The notes beneath the pieces are model-generated. The model worked only from the letters and a program-made list of their open reading frames with translations. It did not search any database and had not been told where the DNA came from. This document shows positions 19,601 through 26,411 of a stretch of DNA of 64,000 bases, piece by piece. Position 1 is the stretch's first letter, and each line of letters opens with the position of its first letter. The DNA is taken from NCBI GenBank assembly GCA_963677395.2, contig OY781965.2, positions 3,844,001-3,908,000 of the forward strand, written 5' to 3'. The stretch comes from G963667975 sp963677395. GTDB lineage: Bacteria > Bacteroidota > Bacteroidia > Bacteroidales > G963667975. The position numbers and the translations under genes are program-made.

Positions 19601-19778
19601 ACTTGCTCTTATTCCGCTTGCATTGCGTGGCGATTTGCCCGGTAACGAAATCCAAAGTCCAATGGCTATTGTAATTCTGGGAGGTCTGTTCACTTCTACA
19701 CTTCTGAATCTCTTTGTAATTCCTGCCGTTTATTTCATCATCGAAAACCGAAAAAGTCATGAAAACAACCCGATATAA
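16671..19778 (+). CDS. Heavy-metal efflux RND pump (CusA/CzcA family)
   Basis: The 1035-residue protein has the full RND layout: helix 1 with IDVFPDLTAP following it, a large periplasmic loop, helices 2-6, a second large loop and helices 8-12. Helix 4 carries GALVDDAIIDVENV, with several acidic proton-relay residues. This pattern looks closer to Co/Zn/Cd/Ni-type heavy-metal pumps than to CusA, where I recall fewer acids at this place. The periplasmic loop has a His-rich turn ELNEHSHGGSN. Together with the adaptor and channel genes it would expel divalent metal from the periplasm. The choice between Zn/Co/Cd/Ni and Cu/Ag is uncertain. Confidence 0.93.
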   Translation: MLNKIINYSLRNRMLVIFFSLALLVGGGISTLNMEIDVFPDLTAPTVAVLTDAHGMAAEEVEKLVSFPIETALNGATDVRRVRSSSTFGMSIVWIEFNWGTDIYKARQIVNEKLSTLATTLPKGVEAPLLAPQTSIMGEIMLIGITSDSLNMFDLRTLADKQIKQRLLSVSGVSQVVVMGGLPKQYQILANPHKMRYYDVSLDELKKVAEGTNSNASGGMINEYGQEYIVRATGRSAKPEDIGSSVIKIRNGKPVKINDIADIKVAPPTRIGDAFLNKKPAVILTILKQPNINTLDLTEDIDKAVEDLKPSLPSGVNVNTKIFRQADFINNSIHNVMQVLLEGGIFVTIILFLFLLNVRSTIISLTALPLSLLLSLITLKFLGLTINTMSLGGMAIATGALVDDAIIDVENVLKRLRQNFRKPEHEREPTLTVVYNASVEIRSSIVQATLIIIVAFVPLFFLSGMEGRMLKPLGITFIVSLFASLMVAVTLTPVLSSYLLTTEKQLRQDEHGKNKLIRKLNNGYRSLLNHALSHRKLILWSSGVLFVLALALLSRFGHSFLPEFKEGTLTITTETLPGVSLDESNNLTEKIDEQLLSISEVQYVSRRTGRAELNEHSHGGSNTSEIDVPYKLDKRNHEEFMKEVREKLGTVKGIAINIGQPLGHRIDHMLSGTRAGIAMKLFGPDLNNLYSLANQIKEKIKGVEGIVDLNVEQLVEIPQIQIRPRREMLARYGISQREFTEFVEITLAGEKVAEVYEHNMNFDLVLRYDEPFRNSISAIRNTLIDTYTGEKIPLSYVADVVSVSGPNAINRENVQRKLVISANTANRDVGSAVEEIRDIIHKQIPMPEGYHLEYGGQFESAQKASQLLLITSLLAIVVIFLILFQEFKSMKLAGVVLINLPLALIGGILAIWFSSNMLSIPAIIGFITLFGIATRNGILLVSRYQHLKEEGLSLKERILHGSTDRLNPILMTALASGLALIPLALRGDLPGNEIQSPMAIVILGGLFTSTLLNLFVIPAVYFIIENRKSHENNPI

Positions 19779-21018
19779 CTATATTCCTGACAAAGGGAAA
19801 GCGGATAAGTCCTTAAAACCTGTTAGGTTTGATAAATTTTCAACGTTTCAACGGTTGAAGATTATCACTATCTTCTTTTTTTTCTCTGCAAGTCTCACTG
19901 CCCAAAACTCTTTCAACGACTTCCTTAATCAGGTAAAAACCAACAACAAAGCATTGATTACCGCTAAGGAACAATTGAAAGCCGATGAAACCGAAGCCAA
20001 AACCAATCTCAACCCGGCTAACCCGGAAGTTGAGTTCGGCTATCTTTTTGGTACTCCCGAACAAATTGGCAACCGTACTGATTTCTCTGTCATGCAAAAT
20101 CTCAACTTCCCTACCTACTATTTCGCCAAGCAAAAAAGCTCCGGAATCAGGCGCTCTCAGGCTAAACTTCGTTACCAACTCGTCGAAAACCATATTCTGG
20201 TACAAGCAAAAATACGCTGGTACGAACGCATCTATCTCAATCAAAAGCATCAGATTCTTACCCGCCGGCTTCAAAATGCCGAACAAATTTCCCACCATTA
20301 CGAACGCAAATTCAGCAGTGGAGAATGTAACCAGCTACAGCTCAATCAGGCACGTTTGCAATTTATTTCCATGAAAAATGAAACAGCACAGCTTCTCAGC
20401 GAAATAGCCAACAATCAGTCTGCACTGAATGAACTTAGCGGTGGAATACCAGTCAGCATCACCGAAACCGAACTTCCCGCAACTACCAGTGTTTCGCAGG
20501 AAGAAATTTCACAAAGCACAGCAGGTTCTTCACGAGTAAGACTAAGCCAGATACAGAGTGATTTTTTGAAGCAGGAAATTGCAGTCCGCAAAAATCAGAT
20601 TCTACCTCAGTTGAAGGTAGGCTACTACCGTGAAAGCATCACCAGCGAAACCTTCAGCGGATTAAAAGCTGGAATTTCCATTCCGCTCTGGAACAGTGCC
20701 AATCAGGTAAAACTGGCTCGCTATCAGGCAGATGCTTCGCAGGCAGAGCAACAACAACAATTGCTCAGCCTTCAAAGCGAATTGCAGCAAAAGTTCAACA
20801 CCCTGCAAAGCCTCATCATACAAATACAAGAACTGAAAGCCTCACTTCAGCTTGTAAATGATGAGCAATTGCTGGGTAAAGCACTCCAAGCCGGCGAGAT
20901 ATCTCTCACTGAATATTACTACGAAACCGGGTTCTACTTCCAAAACCAGCTACAACTGCTCGATTTGCAGAAAAAACAACTGCAACTTCAGGCTGAAATC
21001 GAAGGAATGGTAAAGTAA
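19759..21018 (+). CDS. TolC/CusC family outer-membrane channel
   Basis: As written from the ATG at 19759 (overlapping the pump gene by 20 bp) the product has 419 residues. A signal peptide (IITIFFFFSASLTAQ) begins only at residue 34, after a polar stretch. Starting at the TTG codon at 19855 (Leu33) would give a normal signal peptide, so that start deserves preference if homologues agree. The remainder is a long helical outer-membrane efflux protein: glutamine-rich coiled regions and internal duplication (NPANPEVEFGYLFG, later LKAGISIPLWNSANQ). It completes the tripartite efflux system with the two upstream genes. A strong hairpin terminator follows 21 bp after the stop. Confidence 0.87.
   Translation: MKTTRYNYIPDKGKADKSLKPVRFDKFSTFQRLKIITIFFFFSASLTAQNSFNDFLNQVKTNNKALITAKEQLKADETEAKTNLNPANPEVEFGYLFGTPEQIGNRTDFSVMQNLNFPTYYFAKQKSSGIRRSQAKLRYQLVENHILVQAKIRWYERIYLNQKHQILTRRLQNAEQISHHYERKFSSGECNQLQLNQARLQFISMKNETAQLLSEIANNQSALNELSGGIPVSITETELPATTSVSQEEISQSTAGSSRVRLSQIQSDFLKQEIAVRKNQILPQLKVGYYRESITSETFSGLKAGISIPLWNSANQVKLARYQADASQAEQQQQLLSLQSELQQKFNTLQSLIIQIQELKASLQLVNDEQLLGKALQAGEISLTEYYYETGFYFQNQLQLLDLQKKQLQLQAEIEGMVK
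19815..19830. repeat. Short palindrome AAACCTGTTAGGTTT near the start of the TolC gene
   Basis: AAACCT and AGGTTT form a 6-bp inverted repeat around GTT. This resembles the AAACCTGNNAGGTTT palindromes often scattered between genes in Bacteroidota (from memory). Its place inside the apparent coding region supports a later true start for the TolC-type gene at about 19855. Confidence 0.5.
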
Positions 21019-21039
21019 AAAAACAGATTAGCCATTATG

Positions 21040-21093
21040 AATCAGTGAGCAATGAGCAATTTGAAAATTGCTCATTGCTCACTGATTTTTTTT
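21040..21093 (+). terminator. Strong intrinsic terminator after the metal-efflux operon
   Basis: The arm 21040-21062 is a perfect reverse complement of 21065-21087, a 23-bp stem with almost no loop, directly followed by a run of T. Each arm contains two tandem copies of GAGCAAT. It closes the plus-strand operon 14635-21018. Confidence 0.88.
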
Positions 21094-21246
21094 GCATCTG
21101 AGGCATTATTATACCTATCAAGATTATGAATGTACGATAGGCTTCCCAACATTTAAAACATAACCGTACTTTACAATAGAATCCATCTCACTTCGTTTTA
21201 TTTCCAGATTTATCCCTTAAATCCAGATTTGATTTCACCCTTTTCT

Positions 21247-21254
21247 TACATTTG
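21247..21254 (+). promoter_or_regulatory. Promoter -7 box of the lipoprotein/radical SAM operon
   Basis: TACATTTG fits TAnnTTTG and lies 40 bp upstream of the ATG at 21295. The nearest TTTG upstream (21228-21231) is only 15 bp away, shorter than the usual 19-21, so the -33 box is doubtful. Confidence 0.4.
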
Positions 21255-21294
21255 CTGGAATAAAAGCTATGTACAGAATTGCAACTTCAAACGC

Positions 21295-21906
21295 ATGAGT
21301 TATAAAAACAGGATTAACGCAAAATCGGCCTTTTTCTTCTATAGCTTTCTGTCCTGCATTACGCGTGGAAACAAACATTGTGTCCACAAAAAACTGCTCT
21401 ACGGGGCATTGATACTGGGAATTGGCGGACAATTCGGATGTAGGCAAAACAATTCTCTGTACCAACCTTTCCAGAAACCGGATTCTAAAAACAATAAAAT
21501 TTCCGGATCTGTCTCTGACTCTATCAATAACAAAACAGACGATCAAAAGAATATAACGGAGCTGGATAAAATGATTTTCTGCTATGTTGTTGAAGTAATG
21601 CCTGAATTCCCCGGAGGTGATGAAGCCAGAGTTAAATTTCTGAAAAAGAATCTAATCTATCCTGACTCTGCTCGTAAACATGGCATTCAGGGTACAGTAT
21701 TTGCTACATTTACTGTTGATACGAATGGATCAGTCAGCAACCCAAAAATCCTCAGAGGTATAGGTTATGGCTGTGATGAAGAGGCAATCCGGGTATTAAA
21801 ACTTATGCCCAAATGGAAACCTAGCTTACAAGAAAATAAAGCAGTTCTGTTTAGAATGAATCTCCCTGTAAAATTCGCACTACCTGATTCGACCCAAACC
21901 CGATGA
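21295..21906 (+). CDS. Radical SAM-associated lipoprotein with TonB C-terminal domain (copy 1)
   Basis: The ATG at 21295 begins MSYKNRINAKSAFF and gives about 203 residues; the frame is open further upstream without a better start. A conserved head RGNKHCVHKKLLYGALILGI runs into the lipobox-like GGQFGC. A variable linker follows, then a TonB C-terminal fold: PEFPGGDEARVKFLKKNLIY, then GIQGTVFATFTVDTNGSV, ending with MPKWKPS. It is the first of three paralogues in front of a radical SAM gene. The shared head, also nearly identical at the DNA level, suggests it is the part recognised for export or modification. No TonB-like transmembrane energy-coupling helix is present apart from this signal. 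Confidence 0.75.
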   Translation: MSYKNRINAKSAFFFYSFLSCITRGNKHCVHKKLLYGALILGIGGQFGCRQNNSLYQPFQKPDSKNNKISGSVSDSINNKTDDQKNITELDKMIFCYVVEVMPEFPGGDEARVKFLKKNLIYPDSARKHGIQGTVFATFTVDTNGSVSNPKILRGIGYGCDEEAIRVLKLMPKWKPSLQENKAVLFRMNLPVKFALPDSTQTR

Positions 21907-22676
21907 TGAGTAAGCCCCGAAAACTTTATACCCGAACAGTCTATTTGTTCTTCGCGTTTCTGGCTTTTGTTACGCGGGGAAACAAACATTGTGTCCACAA
22001 AAAGCTACTCTACGGGGCATTGATACTGGGAATTGGCGGACAATTCGGATGCGGGCAGAAAGAATTTAAATCCAAAGCTTTTAATTCAGACGTTAACCAG
22101 GTAAAAAGAGCAAACCATACTTTAAAGTATATAAATGATACTCTTAACAAACAATCATCAAACAAACCCACTCAAAAAGAAACCAGTATAATTATTTCAT
22201 CAACTTGCTATGACGTTGCTGAAATACCAGAAATACCTCTTCAATCCTCTGATACATTTGAAATAGTTGAAATAGTTGACAATGTAATGTGCTATCTGAT
22301 ATCACATGAACCTGTAAACGATGAAAAAACTGTTCAGATCTTTATGCCAGAAACCACTCTTGCCCTAAATGAAGACAAAATTACGGCAACTCCCGATATC
22401 AGTGCAGAATTTCCGGGTGGTAAAAAAGCCTTGAATAAATTCTTAAAACAAAACCTTACACTACCAGATTCTGTAACCCATAAAGTATTTGTAAAATTTA
22501 TCGTGGAGAAAGACGGGCATATTTCTAATCCAGAGATTATTGGTGAAATCCATAAAGCGTTAGAGAATGAAGTATTAAGAATCGTTTCTTTAATGCCTCT
22601 TTGGGAAGCAGCAAGAGTAAATAATTTACCTGTTCGTTCATTTGTGATTTTACCTGTTATTCTTGAAAAGAAATAA
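21903..22676 (+). CDS. Radical SAM-associated lipoprotein with TonB C-terminal domain (copy 2)
   Basis: The product has about 256-257 residues and starts within the stop of copy 1 (ATGATGAG, 4-bp overlap). The head MSKPRKLYTRTVYLFFAFLA, then RGNKHCVHKKLLYGALILGI and GGQFGC, is shared with copy 3 almost without change. The C-terminal TonB-like domain (AEFPGGKKALNKFLKQNLTL ... MPLWEAARV) is clearly diverged from copies 1 and 3, and lacks the GYGCDEEAIRV stretch. The linker of about 110 residues is low-complexity, polar and Thr/Ser-rich. Function unknown; divergence of the sensing domain while the head stays constant points to different partners but one common processing route. Confidence 0.74.
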   Translation: MMSKPRKLYTRTVYLFFAFLAFVTRGNKHCVHKKLLYGALILGIGGQFGCGQKEFKSKAFNSDVNQVKRANHTLKYINDTLNKQSSNKPTQKETSIIISSTCYDVAEIPEIPLQSSDTFEIVEIVDNVMCYLISHEPVNDEKTVQIFMPETTLALNEDKITATPDISAEFPGGKKALNKFLKQNLTLPDSVTHKVFVKFIVEKDGHISNPEIIGEIHKALENEVLRIVSLMPLWEAARVNNLPVRSFVILPVILEKK

Positions 22677-22680
22677 CCCG

Positions 22681-23436
22681 ATGAGTAAGCCCCGAAAACT
22701 TTATACCCGAACAGTCTATTTGTTCTTCGCGTTTCTGGCTTTTGTTACACGTGGAAACAAACATTGTGTCCACAAAAAACTGCTCTACGGGGCATTGATA
22801 CTGGGAGTTGGCGGGCAATTCGGATGCGGGCAAAAGAGCAGCAAGGATTCTTCTTTTTTTAAATCCGAAGCATTAGATTCGCCCTCAATTAACATCGCAA
22901 AAATTGATCCTAATAAAAAAGAAAATTACGTTTCCATTTTGCCCTACAAAAGCAACATTAATGTTTTTACAACTATCGGCTCATGCTATGATACAATTAT
23001 AGACAATATTCCATTTGATTTCTCTTATCCTGTTCCAAAACTCAAAAATGACAATGAAATTTCTGAAACAACAGATTCTATTATAGATGAACCACATACG
23101 TTCACCTGTTATACAATAGTAGAATCAATTCCAGAATTTCCCGGAGGTGATGAAGCCAGAATTGAATTTCTGAATAAGAATCTAATCTACCCTGACTCTG
23201 CTCGCAAGCATAAAATACAAGGTACTGTATTTGTTGCATTTATCATAGAAACGGATGGGGACGTAAGCAATCTGGAAATTCTCAGAGGTATCGGGTATGG
23301 TTGTGATGAAGAGGCGATTCGGGTGATAAAACTCATGCCTAAATGGAAACCAAGCTTTCAACAGAGCAACGTAGTTCGGGTTAGGATGAATCAACCTATA
23401 AAATTCACACTATCTGATTCGACCCAAACCCGATGA
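22681..23436 (+). CDS. Radical SAM-associated lipoprotein with TonB C-terminal domain (copy 3)
   Basis: The ATG at 22681, 4 bp after the stop of copy 2, gives about 251 residues; a TTG start at 22663 is possible but less likely, since the ATG restores the MSKPRKLYTR head of copy 2. The head again ends in GGQFGC. The C-terminal domain is nearly identical to copy 1 (PEFPGGDEARIEFLNKNLIY, GYGCDEEAIRVIKLMPKWKP). The linker is unrelated to those of the other copies. The stop overlaps the radical SAM start by 4 bp (ATGA), so translation of enzyme and lipoproteins is coupled. Confidence 0.75.
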   Translation: MSKPRKLYTRTVYLFFAFLAFVTRGNKHCVHKKLLYGALILGVGGQFGCGQKSSKDSSFFKSEALDSPSINIAKIDPNKKENYVSILPYKSNINVFTTIGSCYDTIIDNIPFDFSYPVPKLKNDNEISETTDSIIDEPHTFTCYTIVESIPEFPGGDEARIEFLNKNLIYPDSARKHKIQGTVFVAFIIETDGDVSNLEILRGIGYGCDEEAIRVIKLMPKWKPSFQQSNVVRVRMNQPIKFTLSDSTQTR

Positions 23437-24443
23437 AACTCACACTCCCTCATATTGCGTTCGAAATCACAGGAACCTGTAACCTGAACTGCCGCTACTG
23501 CTACAACATCTGGAAAGTACCGGGAGCGGAAGCATGTAAACCCGGTTCATACAAAAAAGCACTCCGCACGCTGAAACAACTTTTCAAAACCACCGATGTA
23601 CAACATCTTACCTTTACAGGCGGCGAGCCTTTTCTGTCCGAACGTTTTCCGGAAGTAGTACTTTTTGCCCGCATGAAAGGCAAAAGCATCACCCTGATCA
23701 CCAACGGCACTTCAGCCAGCAAAGAAGAGTATCAGCATATGCTCAATCTGGGGGTCAGTCTATTCGAAATTCCGGTACATTCAGCTTCTCCCGAAATTCA
23801 CGACCGAATGACTCAGCACGAGGGCTCGTGGCAAAAAGCTCAGAATAGTATCAATTATTTGCTGGGCAGCAATGCCTACGTAGTTCCGGTAATCGTTCTT
23901 ACCCGCTTTAACACAGATGTATTGGAGGAAACGCTTCACTTTCTGAAAAAGCAGAATCTGACCCGTATTATGATGAACCGTTACAATTACGGTGGCTATG
24001 GAATCGTAAATCCCGAAGAGATTTCGGCAACACTCCTGCAATTGAAAAAAGCGTATCACATTGCAAACCACCTATCGAAAGAGCTGGGACTGAAGATAAC
24101 ATCCAACGTTTGCACTCCCCGTTGCGTAATCAACCCAAAGAATTATCCGATGATTGGTTTCGGCAACTGTTCCCCCGATGTATTACGCCGGCCTATCACT
24201 CTTGATATTGAAGGGAATATACGCTTATGCAACCATTCACCGGTTGTGGCAGGAAATATTTTCCAGCAGAAACCCGAAGAAATTCTCTTTTCGGATTATG
24301 CACAACAATGGGCTGAGATTAAACCTCAATTCTGTAGTAATTGTGAACTCTGGGAACGATGTATGGGCGGATGTCGTGCAGCTTCAGAACAAATGGGATT
24401 ACCACTTTCAGAACCTGATCCAATGGTAAAAATGCTTGGTTAG
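23433..24443 (+). CDS. Radical SAM enzyme with SPASM-type C-terminus, partner of lipoproteins
   Basis: The 336-residue protein has the CxxxCxxC motif as CNLNCRYC (Cys16, Cys20, Cys23) for the SAM-binding [4Fe-4S] cluster, followed by the FTGGEPFL motif. The C-terminal third has further cysteines: CTPRC, GFGNCSP, RLCNHS, and CSNCELWERCMGGCRAA, the arrangement of a SPASM/twitch domain with auxiliary clusters. Such enzymes modify peptides or proteins. It matches the Bacteroidota radical SAM/lipoprotein pair family described in TIGRFAMs (TIGR04133/TIGR04134, from memory), whose chemistry is not known. Coupled translation to three lipoproteins suggests they are its substrates or depend on it. Confidence 0.88.
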   Translation: MKLTLPHIAFEITGTCNLNCRYCYNIWKVPGAEACKPGSYKKALRTLKQLFKTTDVQHLTFTGGEPFLSERFPEVVLFARMKGKSITLITNGTSASKEEYQHMLNLGVSLFEIPVHSASPEIHDRMTQHEGSWQKAQNSINYLLGSNAYVVPVIVLTRFNTDVLEETLHFLKKQNLTRIMMNRYNYGGYGIVNPEEISATLLQLKKAYHIANHLSKELGLKITSNVCTPRCVINPKNYPMIGFGNCSPDVLRRPITLDIEGNIRLCNHSPVVAGNIFQQKPEEILFSDYAQQWAEIKPQFCSNCELWERCMGGCRAASEQMGLPLSEPDPMVKMLG

Positions 24444-24674
24444 GTCCAATGATTTTGGATATCAAACCCAAACAAGCCAAGCTATACTTCAAATCACAAT
24501 AATTAAACTTATGCTTAACCGAATCTGATATTAAAATTCAGACAGTTACCTATTTTCTCACTTTCCCCATCTCTTTTTCATGACGATACAGTTAAAACAG
24601 GCGTTCTTATAGCCGGCGGATTCTTGTCTTTAGTTTACGCAAAGCATTCTAACGATTAGTATTTCTTGTTGTTT

Positions 24675-25679
24675 TTAGATTTGATTTAGTTCAAAAGCAT
24701 ATTCATAGCTGATTACGCTTTTGTCTTTTTCGTTTTTCTTCCACGCTTCTTCCAAATGACTTAACTCAATAATGTCGTTGGTACTTGTGGTTTTGAATAC
24801 GGTTGATACTTTCTCTAAAACTTCTAATTCTGTTTCTGAAAATAAGCTGGCATTAAATGGTCTTTCTTTTCTTGCCTTGAATTGTTCGCCGGTATATCCT
24901 TGCGAAAATTCTGTGGTATAAATATCTATTTCTTCTTTGTTTGCTAAAAACTCAAATATGCTTTGAAAATTATGCGGCACAGGTCCCATATCTATAGCTT
25001 TGTATCTTACGCCACTTATGGAAAAACAGCTTGTTTTGAACATTAAAAAATCAGCATAAAATAACAGCTTGTTCATTTTAGTTTTGAATGGTTGTAGCTT
25101 TTCCGAAAAATACACTACCATTTCGGTAAACTTTTCAAAGTTTGGATTTCGGTATCCTGAGTAAATATCTGCCAAATGATTACCTAATAAGTATTCTTTG
25201 AAATTCAAATTAAAAATGTTCCGCTTTCTTTCTTCAACCAATAATTGTGCTTTCTGAATGTACTTTTCTTTCAATTTTTCATCCAATGTTCCACACAATT
25301 CTACCATATCAATGAATTTCTTAGGGTCGTCAACCATCTGAATTAATTTGGCATTTGCAGTACTTGGCATTTCACCTGCTTCATATTGCCGGTAACTGTT
25401 TACACCAAAACCTAATATTTCGGACATTTTTGCTGCCGATAGACCATACTTCTCACGAATTTTAATAATTTCATCAGGAAACGGAATATTGAACTTGTCG
25501 CGGTATTGGTTATATACCTGATTCATATTCACTTCATCTAATGATGTGGTGGTAAATTGCTCCCCACTATCCTCGCATTTGTAATAATGAAAAACTATTT
25601 CAAATGTTTCCTTTCTGAAAACCATTGACCTTCTCTCTTTGGTCAATATCATTTCTTTCCCTGTTATTGGACTTTTCAT
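24675..25679 (-). CDS. MqsA-like HTH antitoxin fused to a Panacea (DUF4065) domain
   Basis: The 334-residue protein starts with an MqsA-like segment (KCEDSGEQFTT; only one cysteine, so the zinc site of MqsA is reduced). A helix-turn-helix of the Xre/MqsA type lies around residues 60-105 (REKYGLSAAKMSEILGFGVN, SYRQYEAGEMPS). The Panacea/SocA-like DUF4065 domain spans about 165-310, with KLLFYADFLMFK and GPVPHNFQSIF. Panacea domains neutralise diverse toxins. It lies 6 bp after the small gene upstream, in the toxin-first order of MqsRA-type pairs. It probably represses its own promoter. Confidence 0.82.
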   Translation of the reverse strand: MKSPITGKEMILTKERRSMVFRKETFEIVFHYYKCEDSGEQFTTTSLDEVNMNQVYNQYRDKFNIPFPDEIIKIREKYGLSAAKMSEILGFGVNSYRQYEAGEMPSTANAKLIQMVDDPKKFIDMVELCGTLDEKLKEKYIQKAQLLVEERKRNIFNLNFKEYLLGNHLADIYSGYRNPNFEKFTEMVVYFSEKLQPFKTKMNKLLFYADFLMFKTSCFSISGVRYKAIDMGPVPHNFQSIFEFLANKEEIDIYTTEFSQGYTGEQFKARKERPFNASLFSETELEVLEKVSTVFKTTSTNDIIELSHLEEAWKKNEKDKSVISYEYAFELNQI

Positions 25680-25685
25680 ATTATA

Positions 25686-26033
25686 CTATTTTAAAGGATA
25701 GTTCATTTTATGTTGTGCCAAATGAAAGGAAATACAAATTACGTTGCTTCCAATTACACCCATTGTAATCTTTATATATACTTCCTTTTTCTTTATGGTT
25801 TTACCAAATACCCACATATCAACACCTCCATATAGTTTTTCTTCGAGTGGACCATCGCTATAGTCTTTGGTTTCGAGTGTTTCTAATATGGTTTTTCGTT
25901 CAACAGGACGAAGTTCCAAGTCTATTAAAGCTTGCGAGTTTTTACCTCTGTCGTCACGAAAAAGCACATCCCAAAACTTCATTTTTTCTTTGAAGTCTTT
26001 TAAAAAGGATGCTACTTCCGCTTCTGTGCTCAT
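25686..26033 (-). CDS. Small toxin candidate (MqsR/RelE-like fold) paired with a Panacea antitoxin
   Basis: The ATG at 26031-26033 gives 115 residues; the longer open frame to 26102 passes through the promoter at 26052-26082 and is not used. The protein has a helical N-terminus, then WVFGKTIKKKEVYIKITMG and VICISFHLAQHKMNYPL, a beta-strand-rich end like MqsR/RelE-type interferases. I infer the toxin role mainly from position next to the MqsA/Panacea gene, from size and from this layout; the active site is not assigned. It is AT-rich like the rest of the island. Confidence 0.65.
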   Translation of the reverse strand: MSTEAEVASFLKDFKEKMKFWDVLFRDDRGKNSQALIDLELRPVERKTILETLETKDYSDGPLEEKLYGGVDMWVFGKTIKKKEVYIKITMGVIGSNVICISFHLAQHKMNYPLK

Positions 26034-26051
26034 ATCATTAATTTGACTTAG

Positions 26052-26082
26052 CAAAAGTAATGCTATTTTTACAAAACACAAC
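26052..26082 (-). promoter_or_regulatory. Promoter of the toxin-antitoxin pair
   Basis: On the minus strand TACTTTTG (26052-26059) fits TAnnTTTG and GTTG (26079-26082) lies 19 bp upstream of it. Transcription would begin near 26046, leaving a leader of about 13 nt before the ATG at 26033, which supports the short form of the toxin. Confidence 0.6.
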
Positions 26083-26175
26083 CATAAAGTTGAAATACAC
26101 AATACACACAGAACCTAAAAGCACTTTAAGATTATTCTACAATGTGAGTTTATCTGTTTTTCCCATTGGCTATAG

Positions 26176-26332
26176 CATCTGAATAGCCACCATTAGGCCA
26201 ACTATTTCGTACTTAGTTTTATATCTCTGTAATCTGGTTTTTATGATTTAACAGGTTTATTTTTCTTTCAACAAATTTAATGATACATTTTTAATATCCA
26301 TAATCAGCTACAAAAACAAAGGCAAATACCGA
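26176..26332. repeat. Direct repeat, copy A, at the left edge of the SPFH/NAD-kinase-like module
   Basis: Bases 26176-26254 (79 bp) are identical to 29179-29257. Similarity continues with small changes and gaps to about 26332. The copy contains no gene. It fills most of the 26103-26411 spacer; the end of that spacer shows nothing else that can be named. Confidence 0.85.
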
Positions 26333-26411
26333 CTGGTGGTATGGTGCCCTGCAGGATTCCAAGACGATTTTTCATCAGTTTACACGGGCTTTGGGACTAC
26401 CACTCTATGTG

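Noticed and set aside
16691..19693. Several long frames antisense to the RND pump gene
   Set aside because: They mirror the codon pattern of the pump gene, which is fully conserved; no family feature is visible.
26034..26102. Longer start for the toxin candidate
   Set aside because: The region contains the promoter of the pair, and the extension is hydrophobic and unlike related proteins.
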